NCBI GenBank assembly: GCA_900546145.1
Contig: URBN01000002.1
Span: 112,315 to 176,314, forward strand
Length of the DNA stretch: 64,000 bases
Reading direction: 5' to 3'
DNA from: an uncultured Desulfovibrio sp.
Lineage (GTDB): Bacteria > Desulfobacterota > Desulfovibrionia > Desulfovibrionales > Desulfovibrionaceae
The position numbers were made by a program, and so were the translations under genes. The notes beneath the pieces were generated by a model. That model was not told the DNA's origin, did not search any database, and saw only the letters and a program-made list of their open reading frames with translations. This document shows, in pieces, positions 41,970-49,685 of the stretch. Position 1 is the stretch's first letter. Each line of letters begins with the position of its first letter.

Positions 41970-43005
41970 AATTCCGGGACGGCTTGCTCTCTCCGCCCTC
42001 ATTGCCTGTCTGGTTTTCGCCGGCGGCTGCCGGGATGACAAGCAGCAGGGGGGAGACTCTGAACAGCCGGCGTCAGCGCAGCAGGAACAAACCCAGAGCA
42101 GGGGAGAGGAGCCTGCCGCAAAAACTGCCCCGGGCGGTGCGGAAGTCTATCCGCTGACCCAGCCCGGGCCGGAGGCGACTCCGGAAGAACGGGCATCAGC
42201 CCAGGAAGCGGTAAACTATGCCAACACCGCCGGGTCCGTTATCGTCGACGGCGTATGCGGACGCTACCCCATGAAAATCATGAGGATGGTGGAAGAGTAC
42301 AGAACGCTTTTCGCCGCCGATCGGATTGCCGGCCCTGAGCCGGCCCAGGACTGCGCGGTAAAGGGTGTGCCCGTGCCGGAGGCGGCCATGTTCGGCGAGG
42401 AAAACGCTGCTGCCATGAGTTCTGACCTGAAGACTATGGATCAGGCCAGCCGGTCCATGCAGGAAAAGTACAGGCAGCTGCAGAACTACGTCCAGGATCG
42501 GAAGATCAGGGACGACGGGCAGAAGGGCGATCAGCTCAGTGGAGAGATCACTGACTCGTACGCCCTCTTCAGGGATGCCCGCGTGCATTTTCTGAAGATC
42601 ATGAACGCGAAGGCCGAGGAAGCGCAGGATACCCTGCTCCGGAGCAGTCCTCTGCGGGCGCAGGTACGCATGGCCAGGCGTATTTTCGAGGATTTCCGCC
42701 AGTGTGCCGAATTCATCAGTGCGGGTGAGCCCGATCAGAATGCCATGACCACGCTTGTGGACAAGGCCGCGGCTGATATCACAACGGCTGAAAACCTTCC
42801 TTTCCCTGTCGCCGGAGCAGCGGAGATGACGTACCGGACGTATCTCAAGGGAGCGAGGGCCGTGGAAGCGGCTTTCCGGCGCGGCATCAGCGAGTCTTTC
42901 CACGCTCCCGTGCGCGTGGCCATCAACACTGCCTGGCAGGAGTGCGGGGCCGAATACAACAGTTTTGTGGACGCCATGGGCGATACCTCAGTAAAAAAGC
43001 CTTAG
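41959..43005 (+). CDS. Predicted lipoprotein, DUF3829-like
   Basis: A 348-residue protein with signal peptide (LALSALIACLVFAGGC, lipidated Cys about 24), a low-complexity Gln/Glu/Ala linker to about 70, then a helical domain typical of DUF3829-type periplasmic proteins (YVQDRKIRDDGQKG, AEEAQDTLLRSSPLRAQ). Its role is unknown. Overlaps the HAD gene and so may belong to the same transcript. Confidence 0.75.
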   Translation: MSVRIPGRLALSALIACLVFAGGCRDDKQQGGDSEQPASAQQEQTQSRGEEPAAKTAPGGAEVYPLTQPGPEATPEERASAQEAVNYANTAGSVIVDGVCGRYPMKIMRMVEEYRTLFAADRIAGPEPAQDCAVKGVPVPEAAMFGEENAAAMSSDLKTMDQASRSMQEKYRQLQNYVQDRKIRDDGQKGDQLSGEITDSYALFRDARVHFLKIMNAKAEEAQDTLLRSSPLRAQVRMARRIFEDFRQCAEFISAGEPDQNAMTTLVDKAAADITTAENLPFPVAGAAEMTYRTYLKGARAVEAAFRRGISESFHAPVRVAINTAWQECGAEYNSFVDAMGDTSVKKP

Positions 43006-43081
43006 CCGGCTTCCGGCGTAAAAACGGAGCTGAGGCAGAGCAGCCTGTCCTGGGCGCAGTCATTTTCGAAGGAGGACATTC

Positions 43082-43864
43082 ATGTTCAGCTTTGATGAAG
43101 ACAGATTCTATACCATGCCTCCTTTCTTCGGAGGATCACCGGTACGCAGAAAAATCGCTCTTCTGGACTGCCAGGGCGTGTATCTGACCGTGGAGACGGA
43201 TCCCGGAGCTGTCGGAAAAATCCTGCCCGAAGGCTTCGAACTGGAGAAGCCGGAAATAGCTCTCTCCTTTGAGCACTGCGCCAGTCCTTCCTGGCTGGAA
43301 GGCCGGGATATCAATATCGTCTCTGCGGGCGTCCCCGTCCGCTATACAGGGAATGATGAGGGACTTTCCGGAACGCTTCTGCTGGCCGTGTGGATTGATG
43401 AGTTCTCGACGGTCACCGCTCTTAGGGAGGAAACGGGGACTCCGGCCATGTACGCGGACATCACGCTGTCAAAGCCGGGTGAGAGTAGCTTTACGGCCAG
43501 CCTTGGCGGAAATCAGCCATTCCTGGGTGTAGACTTCACAGCCGGGCAGCCTCTGGGTGCGGAAGAGCTGCAGGCCGTCAACGCTTCCATCCCCAGCCGT
43601 TCCTTCTGCTGGCGCTATATTCCCAACGTGGGAGGCCCCGGAGCTGCGCTGAGTCACGCCGTTCTGAGCCCTTCCCGCAGGACTGTCACCGAAGGCAGCC
43701 GGGGTGAGGGGAATGTCGTCTGGCAGAGGGAAAACTTCCGGGCTGCCGGGCAGCAGAATGTGCTTTCGGCGCTGTCCGGTCTTGTCCGCGAGGGACATGC
43801 CGGCGGATACGCCCTGCGCGGAGCCCTCCATGTTATGCCCGAGCTGGCCCGCCCGCTTCCCTAA
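43082..43864 (+). CDS. Acetoacetate-decarboxylase-like protein without the Schiff-base lysine
   Basis: A 260-residue protein starting MFSFDEDRFYTM after GGAGG. The pattern VYLTVETDPGAVGKILPEGFELEKP and CWRYIPNVG resembles the acetoacetate decarboxylase superfamily. The active-site segment of that family contains a Lys pair after Pro; here the region reads TGTPAMYADI, so no Lys is present. It is probably a non-decarboxylating relative or a binding protein. Family assignment is tentative. Confidence 0.55.
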   Translation: MFSFDEDRFYTMPPFFGGSPVRRKIALLDCQGVYLTVETDPGAVGKILPEGFELEKPEIALSFEHCASPSWLEGRDINIVSAGVPVRYTGNDEGLSGTLLLAVWIDEFSTVTALREETGTPAMYADITLSKPGESSFTASLGGNQPFLGVDFTAGQPLGAEELQAVNASIPSRSFCWRYIPNVGGPGAALSHAVLSPSRRTVTEGSRGEGNVVWQRENFRAAGQQNVLSALSGLVREGHAGGYALRGALHVMPELARPLP

Positions 43865-43895
43865 AATCATTATTTCAGAACCGGACAGAGAGACT

Positions 43896-44408
43896 ATGGC
43901 AAAAGCTAACGACAAAGAGGATAGGACGTTTGAAGAAGGGGAAATAGCCGCCCCCGTTGATGACAGCCCCGTGTTTACCTGCCGCATGTGCGGTCAGTGC
44001 TGCCACGGGCAGGGGGGTATCGTGGTGAGCCCCAAGGATTTGCGCCGCATTACCAGGGTTCTTGGGATAGACGCTGAAACGTTCAGGCGGGAATACGGCG
44101 AGGAAAGGGGCGGCAAGCTGCAGATCCGCACAGGCAGCGACGGCGCCTGCATCTTCTTCAGGGAAGGAAAAGGCTGCACTGTCCATGCAGGCAAGCCGGA
44201 TGTCTGCCGGGCGTGGCCGTTCTTCCGCGGCAATATTGTTGACCCCGAGAGCCTGGCCATGGCCAAGGATTTCTGCCCGGGCATACGCAGGGACTGCGAT
44301 CACGCGACCTTTGCCCGCGAGGGAAAGGCTTACCTGAAGAAACACCACCTGCTTGCCAGCGACGGGGAACACGAAGGCTGGGCCGTCATCCTGAAAGACG
44401 GAGACTAG
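43896..44408 (+). CDS. YkgJ-type cysteine-cluster protein
   Basis: A 170-residue protein with CRMCGQCCHGQGG (CxxCxxCC) and further Cys in FREGKGCTVHAGKPDVCRAWP and FCPG, the pattern of the YkgJ/Fe-S- or zinc-cluster family (UPF0153). A metal or Fe-S cluster is expected; function unknown. ATG 43896 follows AGAGAG; longer readings overlap the gene upstream. The stop overlaps the convergent DUF2829 gene by 4 bases. Confidence 0.85.
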   Translation: MAKANDKEDRTFEEGEIAAPVDDSPVFTCRMCGQCCHGQGGIVVSPKDLRRITRVLGIDAETFRREYGEERGGKLQIRTGSDGACIFFREGKGCTVHAGKPDVCRAWPFFRGNIVDPESLAMAKDFCPGIRRDCDHATFAREGKAYLKKHHLLASDGEHEGWAVILKDGD

Positions 44409-44683
44409 TCCTTTTTCCCGCGGCGCAGCTGTTCTGCCGGGGGGACGAGTATCTCGCATCCTTCCCAGTCGTCTGGCAGCGTACGCGAATAGACTGCCCA
44501 GTCGCCGGCCTTTCTGTCTTCGTCCGAGAAGGCGTAGGCGCGCATGTCAGTGAAGCATGTCTCGCCAATGAATCTTCCCCTGAGCAGTTTCCCGTCCGTG
44601 TACAGAAAGAAATCGCCGTTCCATGCGGGGCGGGTCATTTTTGTGCCTTTACGGGCCATTTCTTCGGCTTCTTCCAGAATCAT
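44405..44683 (-). CDS. DUF2829 / Tad2-like small protein
   Basis: A 92-residue protein with the DUF2829 pattern: ILEEAEEMARKGTKMTRPAWNG, FLYTDGKLLRGRF, RAYAFSDEDRKAGDWAVY. This domain is also found in phage Tad2 proteins that block Thoeris immunity by binding its signal molecule; here it sits among housekeeping genes and may instead bind a nucleotide-like ligand. ATG 44683 follows GGAGG. It overlaps truA by 4 bases (ATGA) on the minus strand, so the two are coupled. Confidence 0.75.
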   Translation of the reverse strand: MILEEAEEMARKGTKMTRPAWNGDFFLYTDGKLLRGRFIGETCFTDMRAYAFSDEDRKAGDWAVYSRTLPDDWEGCEILVPPAEQLRRGKKD

Positions 44684-45477
44684 GAGGCTCCTCCATCCCC
44701 GGGGTACTCCACGGCTGCCAGGAAGAGTCCTGATGGGGGCGCCGTCATGGAGGGAAGAGCCGCACGGTTCTTCTTTTCGAGGCATTCCGGAATGCATTCC
44801 GGACTCAGGCGTCCCTGCCCCACATCGTGGAGAAGCCCCGCTATGTTGCGGACCATCTGCTTGAGAAAGCCGCTGCCCCTGACTGTCAGCAGGAGTTCCG
44901 GCCTGCAGGGCGGAAGCAGGGGATCAGCCGGTTCCTCCTCAAGCGTGATGGAAAAAATTTCCCGGGTTGTGTCGGCCACTTCCGAGCCTGTGTTCTGGAA
45001 AGAAGCGAAGTCGTGGCGTCCGGCGAGGTGCGGCAGGGCCCGCCGCATGCTTTCCGTATCGAGCGGCCCGCAGGCCCAGACGTACGCGGCTTTCCACGGA
45101 GGCACGAATCCCTGCTCCTGCCAGAACCGGTAGCCGTAGGTTTTGGAAACAGCGCTGTATCGCGCATGAAAGTCAGGCGCCGCCGGCCCGGCTTCGAGGA
45201 CGCGTATGTCCCGGGGGAGCAGAGCGTTGAGCGCGTGGCGCCAGTCGTGTATGGCGTGGAACCGGGTATCGGGCACATCGCAGTGCACGACCTGGCAGGC
45301 GGCGTGCACGCCGGCGTCCGTCCTTCCTGATCCGAAGGCCCGCACGGGGGCGCAGACCAGCCTTGCCAGGGCCTTTTCAAGAAGTCCCTGTACAGTCGTG
45401 AGCTCAAGGGCCGGGTCCTGTATCTGCCAGCCGTGGTAATTCGTCCCCGTGTAGGCGAGGGTCAGCCTGAGGCGCAT
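44680..45477 (-). CDS. truA: tRNA pseudouridine synthase A
   Basis: A 265-residue enzyme that makes pseudouridine at tRNA positions 38-40. LAYTGTNYHGWQIQ near the N-terminus, catalytic Asp in GRTDAGVHA, and FLKQMVRNIAGLL near the end. Part of a thiD-truA-DUF2829 run on the minus strand (thiD upstream by 5 bases). Confidence 0.95.
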   Translation of the reverse strand: MRLRLTLAYTGTNYHGWQIQDPALELTTVQGLLEKALARLVCAPVRAFGSGRTDAGVHAACQVVHCDVPDTRFHAIHDWRHALNALLPRDIRVLEAGPAAPDFHARYSAVSKTYGYRFWQEQGFVPPWKAAYVWACGPLDTESMRRALPHLAGRHDFASFQNTGSEVADTTREIFSITLEEEPADPLLPPCRPELLLTVRGSGFLKQMVRNIAGLLHDVGQGRLSPECIPECLEKKNRAALPSMTAPPSGLFLAAVEYPGDGGAS

Positions 45478-45482
45478 GCGTT

Positions 45483-46295
45483 TTACCCCCGGAATTCTGT
45501 GTAGGACAGACCCGCAGCGTGATTGACCGGACCGCAGCCTTTCCCGGGGGCATAGCTTTCCCGGAGGGCGCGGTTGAGATAGTTTTGGGCGCGGCGGACG
45601 GCGTCAACGAGGGAAAGCCCCTGTCCGAGGCCTGTGGCTATGGCCGCTGACAGGGTACAGCCTGTGCCGTGGTTGTTCTGCGTCTCCACTTTCCTGTTCG
45701 GGAGAAAGACGGGCTCTTTTCCCCTTTCGCACAGGCAGTCCGTTACCGAGTCCGGATCCAGCCTGTGGCCTCCTTTGACCAGGACTGCTTTTGGCCCGAG
45801 ATCCAGAATGGCCTGGCCGCAGGCCGCCTGATCGTCAAGCGATGTGATACTGCCACCGGTGAGCATTTCCGCTTCCGGAATGTTCGGGGTAACAAGTTCG
45901 CAGCCAGGAAGAATGTGTTCTTTAAGAGCCCGTACAGCCGTTTCTTCCAGGAGAGGGCAGCCGCTCTGGCTGACAGCCACAGGATCAACGACCAGGGGAT
46001 AACTGCGTGTTGCGAGCACGGGAGCTATGGCTTCGATGATGGGTGCGGAAAACAGCATGCCGGTCTTGGCGGCCTGAACAGGGAAGCCTTCGAGCACGGT
46101 CGTGAGTTCAAGCACCACGAATTCCGGATCCGGAGCGTGTATGCCCGCAACGCGCAGGCCGTTCTGGGCGGTAAGGGCCGTAATGACGCTCATGCCGTAG
46201 CCGCCGAGGGCCATAATTGTTTTGAGATCCGCCTGGATGCCGGCGCCGCCGCCGGAATCCGATCCGGCTATGGTAAGAATATTGGCTCGCTGCAC
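45483..46295 (-). CDS. thiD: Hydroxymethylpyrimidine (phosphate) kinase
   Basis: A 270-residue ribokinase-fold enzyme for thiamin synthesis, phosphorylating HMP and HMP-P. AGSDSGGGAGIQADLKT, VVDPVAVSQSG, TPNIPEAEMLTG and NNHGTGCTLSAAIA are canonical. The start is GTG 46295, because AAAGGAG lies 7 bases before it. No thiamin riboswitch was seen upstream. ThiM is encoded 12.6 kb away. Confidence 0.94.
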   Translation of the reverse strand: MQRANILTIAGSDSGGGAGIQADLKTIMALGGYGMSVITALTAQNGLRVAGIHAPDPEFVVLELTTVLEGFPVQAAKTGMLFSAPIIEAIAPVLATRSYPLVVDPVAVSQSGCPLLEETAVRALKEHILPGCELVTPNIPEAEMLTGGSITSLDDQAACGQAILDLGPKAVLVKGGHRLDPDSVTDCLCERGKEPVFLPNRKVETQNNHGTGCTLSAAIATGLGQGLSLVDAVRRAQNYLNRALRESYAPGKGCGPVNHAAGLSYTEFRG

Positions 46296-46431
46296 GTCTT
46301 TTCTCCTTTCCCGGACAGCCGCCGGGGACGGGAAAAAGTATATCCGGCCAGTCCCAGGGCTGCAACGCGCCCGGATCACGCAGGATCAGTTTCCGAGGTG
46401 CGTTGCGCGCACCGGCAACCTGGTATAGAAG

Positions 46432-47235
46432 ATGACAAAAGGGGTTCTCTCCCCGTGGAGGCAGAAATTGCGGCGTTTTTATCAGGAAAGCTGGCAGGGC
46501 ATCCCGTTTACGACCTTTGCCCATACGCATTTTTTCCATCTTGCAGACGCGAAGTTCTACTCGGTATTTTATGAGGAACTTTTCCGCCGCTATCAGGGGT
46601 GGAACGATCTGCCGGCAGAATGGCGGAGAAACAAGCGCCGTGACGCACGCTGGCTGGCCGAACGGCTGCAGAAAGCCCGGGCTGCCAAGAATCCCGGTGA
46701 ACCCCTGCGGGTGCTCTCCATCGGGAGCGGTGTCGGCTATATGGAGCGTGTTCTTCTCGAGGAAATCCCAGAGGGGCTTGAGCTTTACGTCAATGAACCG
46801 AGCACCGTGGGCATGAAGTGGATGCGCCGTCTTATTCCCGGAGAGCGCATCTTTATCGGCCTGCCGCCGGATTGTCTTTCTCCGGATATTTCCTACGACA
46901 TGATCTATCTTTCGGCTGTGGATTACGGCATACCCCAGGCGTCCCTGGAACATATGCTTGAGCAGATACGCCACATGCTTCTGCCGGGGGGCGAGGTCGT
47001 CTGTCTTTCGGCGTCACTGCTCGTGGAAGACACGCCAGTGGCCCGCTTCGTGAATATCTGCAAGAACGTCATCCGTATGGTTCTGCACTACTGCGGCATC
47101 CGCCGTCAGCAGTTCTGGGGCTGGCGCCGCACTCGGGAGGAATACCAGGAGCTTTTTCATTCGAGCGGCTATTCCAGGATCCAGGACGGTCATCTCGATG
47201 ACGGGTTCAATACCTACTGGATACGCGGCGAGTAG
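46432..47235 (+). CDS. Class I SAM-dependent methyltransferase, substrate unknown
   Basis: A 267-residue protein. The SAM motif I reads LRVLSIGSGVGYMER (about 98-112), an acidic strand follows (LYVNEP), then YDMIYLSAVDYG and the block VVCLSASLL. The N-terminal 80 residues are aromatic- and Arg-rich (HTHFFHLADAKFYSVFYEELF). The target may be a lipid, sugar or protein; no close neighbour suggests which. Confidence 0.78.
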   Translation: MTKGVLSPWRQKLRRFYQESWQGIPFTTFAHTHFFHLADAKFYSVFYEELFRRYQGWNDLPAEWRRNKRRDARWLAERLQKARAAKNPGEPLRVLSIGSGVGYMERVLLEEIPEGLELYVNEPSTVGMKWMRRLIPGERIFIGLPPDCLSPDISYDMIYLSAVDYGIPQASLEHMLEQIRHMLLPGGEVVCLSASLLVEDTPVARFVNICKNVIRMVLHYCGIRRQQFWGWRRTREEYQELFHSSGYSRIQDGHLDDGFNTYWIRGE

Positions 47236-47248
47236 TTCCGTCTTTTTT

Positions 47249-47953
47249 TCAGACAGCCCCGTTCCCCTGAGGTCCGGGGCTTTTTTCGTCTCCGGCCCCT
47301 GACAGGAATGCCACCTCAAAGGAGCCGCTCACGCCCTCCAGGAAGACTTCAAAAGAACTTACCGAAAGCGTCAGGCCGGAGAGTTCCGGCCACAGGCGGC
47401 CGGCGTCGGTTCCGTACCGCAGGAAGGCCGGGGCAGGGGATGCCGGAGCCAGAGCGCAGGCGAGGCAGCCGGGCAGGGAACGCAGAAGATGCAGAATAAG
47501 CGCCTGTTCGAGTTCCGTCAGGGGACGTTCGCAGTCCTGGGGTGAATTTCCTCCGAGCCCCGCGTCCAGAAAGGCGCCGCAGAGACGGGCCGAAAGAGTC
47601 AGGAAAACGCTTTTGGGAAAGGGCGGCAGGGCCAGAAGAGCCAGAAAGGCACCCCGCGGACTTTTCCCGGCGTACTCCGTTCCGCTGCAGATGCACTGTC
47701 CGGAGGGCCTCACCGTGGCGGGGATGCCAAGACAGCCGGCTATGGAATAGCTCCAGGCATCAGAAAAAATTTCCTGCCAGCTTCTCCCTCCTGCTCCGGC
47801 GGGAGAGGATGTGTTTGTGGAACGGAGCATTTCCTTTGCAGGGACCGGCTCCTCTGTTTCCGGGCCGGGCTGTGCAGATCCGCCGCTTTCAGCGGCTGGT
47901 TTCTGTCCCCTGAGCAGGAAATTCAGTTCGTCCTGGTTGAGAATGTTCTGCAT
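47249..47953 (-). CDS. Short FliM-like flagellar switch protein without C-terminal SpoA domain
   Basis: A 234-residue protein. The N-terminus MQNILNQDELNFLLRG matches the CheY-P-binding start of FliM, and LLALPPFPKSVFLTL with GAFLDAGLGG and RPLTELEQALILHLLRSL matches the FliM middle (CheC-like) domain. After residue about 170 the remainder is short and the FliN/SpoA domain of full FliM (about 330 residues) is missing. No other flagellar gene is near. Start ATG 47953 follows GGAAG. Confidence 0.65.
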   Translation of the reverse strand: MQNILNQDELNFLLRGQKPAAESGGSAQPGPETEEPVPAKEMLRSTNTSSPAGAGGRSWQEIFSDAWSYSIAGCLGIPATVRPSGQCICSGTEYAGKSPRGAFLALLALPPFPKSVFLTLSARLCGAFLDAGLGGNSPQDCERPLTELEQALILHLLRSLPGCLACALAPASPAPAFLRYGTDAGRLWPELSGLTLSVSSFEVFLEGVSGSFEVAFLSGAGDEKSPGPQGNGAV

Positions 47954-48094
47954 GGCTTCCAGAAAATGACATTTTTTTGACGGAGTACGTAAGGCCTGAA
48001 AAAGAAATTGCAAAAAAGATACCAGTACCTATATCCCACTGCCGCCGGCATGAATAGTTTTGACTTCCCATGCCCTGTGGGGCAATCTCAGCCC

Positions 48095-49684
48095 ATGAAA
48101 ATCCGTATTCACCCAGCCTCTGGTTCTGATGGCCTCCGTCCGGATCCCGTGCTTCTTGACGCAGTTCCGGGCACCAGAATGCAGCAGGCCATCTGGCTCA
48201 GCGGCATGTTCAATCCTGTGCCCCTCTGCGGCGGTCTTGCCCGGTGCGGGCGCTGCCGCGTGCGGTATCTGACGCCCGCTCCGGCGCCGTTACCCGAAGA
48301 AGAGTCTGTGCTCGGCCCCGAGGCCGTCAGCCGCGGATGGCGTCTGGCCTGTCACCGTCAGATTCCTGACGGCGGGCCGGTACCGGAACTGGAGCTTCCC
48401 GACACCACACTGGCGGGAGAGGAGAAAACCGCCGCACGTCCGGCTCCCTCAGGGGACGCTGAGCCCTGTGTGCTGGCCGTTGATCTCGGAACGACGGGCA
48501 TCGCCTGGAAGGCTCTTGCCGGGGACGGCGCCATCCTTGCCTGCGGCAGTGCCCTGAATCCCCAGGAAGGGGCAGGCGCGGACGTCATGTCCCGCCTCGC
48601 CTATGCCTCGCAGGGAAACGGTATGACCATCCTTGCGGGATGCGTGCGCCGGCTGCTTAAGCGCATTGTGTCCCGCCTTCCCGTCCCGCCCAGGCTCATT
48701 GTCCTGGCCGGAAACACGGCCATGACGGATATTTTTCTTGAAAAGGACATCAGCGGTCTGTGCGCTGCGCCGTACCATCTGTCGCACGAAGGCGGTGCCG
48801 TTTTTGATCTGCCCGGCCTCCCCCCTGTCTACGTGCCTCCCCTCGCGGCCCCCTTCATTGGTGGTGACGTGACGGCCGGAGTCTGCGCGCTTCTCTCTGA
48901 GGGACAAAAACTTCCCTGGGTGCTCGCCGACCTAGGTACCAACGGGGAATTCGTCCTCATGCGGGAGGACGGAACGTGCCTTGCCACCAGCGTGCCGCTG
49001 GGACCGGCCCTCGAAGGCATCGGGCCGGACTGCGGGAGGCTTGCCGGCCCCGGAACCATTACTTCTTTTGTGCTGACGCCCTTTGGACCGGAGCCGCGTC
49101 TCTTTGGGGGCGGGGCTCTGGCGCCCGGGGCCCGTGCCGCCGGTATCAGCGCCACAGGTTACCTCTCTCTCCTGGCTCTGCTTCTGAAAACGGGCTTTCT
49201 GCTTCCGGAAGGCCAGTTTTCTTCCGACTCCGGAAGTCTTCAGCCCCTTGCACGCCGTCTCCTTTCTTCCCTGGACAGAAAATCTGGCGTTCCGCGTCTC
49301 ATGCTCCCGGGAAACGTATGGCTTTCGCTCTCCGATGTGGAAGAAATACTCAAGGTCAAAGCTGCATTTTCCGTGGCCCTGGATTCCCTCCTCTCTGCTG
49401 CTGGGGAGGGCGTGAGGAGCAGGGTGACGCTGTGCATCGCCGGAGCCCTTGGTGAGCATGCTGCCCCGGGGGATCTCGAGACCCTCGGATTTATCCCTTC
49501 AGGCATGACCGGGGCCGTGCGCGCCGTGGGTAATACATCCCTCGAAGGGGCGGGACTGCTCGGTCTGCACAGGGAGCTCAGAGAGCGGCTTTCACAAATG
49601 TGCAGAGATATATCCCTGCTGAAGCCCGATCAGGAGCAGAATTTTCACAGGCGTTATATAGACGCGATGCATTTTGGAGGCTGA
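48095..49684 (+). CDS. Corrinoid-activation-type protein: ferredoxin plus ASKHA ATPase domain
   Basis: A 529-residue protein with an N-terminal [2Fe-2S] ferredoxin domain (C-GGLAR-C-GR-C, then LACHRQ) and, from about residue 125, an ASKHA fold with AVDLGTTGIAWKAL and LADLGTNGEFVL. This architecture is that of RACE proteins, which reduce Co(II) corrinoids to restore methyltransferases. Starts at 48050 or earlier are possible; 48095 fits the family and no start has a clear ribosome site. No corrinoid methyltransferase gene is in the window; B12-dependent nrdJ lies 1.8 kb downstream. Confidence 0.82.
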   Translation: MKIRIHPASGSDGLRPDPVLLDAVPGTRMQQAIWLSGMFNPVPLCGGLARCGRCRVRYLTPAPAPLPEEESVLGPEAVSRGWRLACHRQIPDGGPVPELELPDTTLAGEEKTAARPAPSGDAEPCVLAVDLGTTGIAWKALAGDGAILACGSALNPQEGAGADVMSRLAYASQGNGMTILAGCVRRLLKRIVSRLPVPPRLIVLAGNTAMTDIFLEKDISGLCAAPYHLSHEGGAVFDLPGLPPVYVPPLAAPFIGGDVTAGVCALLSEGQKLPWVLADLGTNGEFVLMREDGTCLATSVPLGPALEGIGPDCGRLAGPGTITSFVLTPFGPEPRLFGGGALAPGARAAGISATGYLSLLALLLKTGFLLPEGQFSSDSGSLQPLARRLLSSLDRKSGVPRLMLPGNVWLSLSDVEEILKVKAAFSVALDSLLSAAGEGVRSRVTLCIAGALGEHAAPGDLETLGFIPSGMTGAVRAVGNTSLEGAGLLGLHRELRERLSQMCRDISLLKPDQEQNFHRRYIDAMHFGG

Positions 49685-49685
49685 C

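Noticed and set aside
46296..46431. Thiamin riboswitch upstream of thiD
   Set aside because: No CTGAGA or ACCTGATC-like elements were seen; the same is true ahead of thiM, which starts inside cmk.
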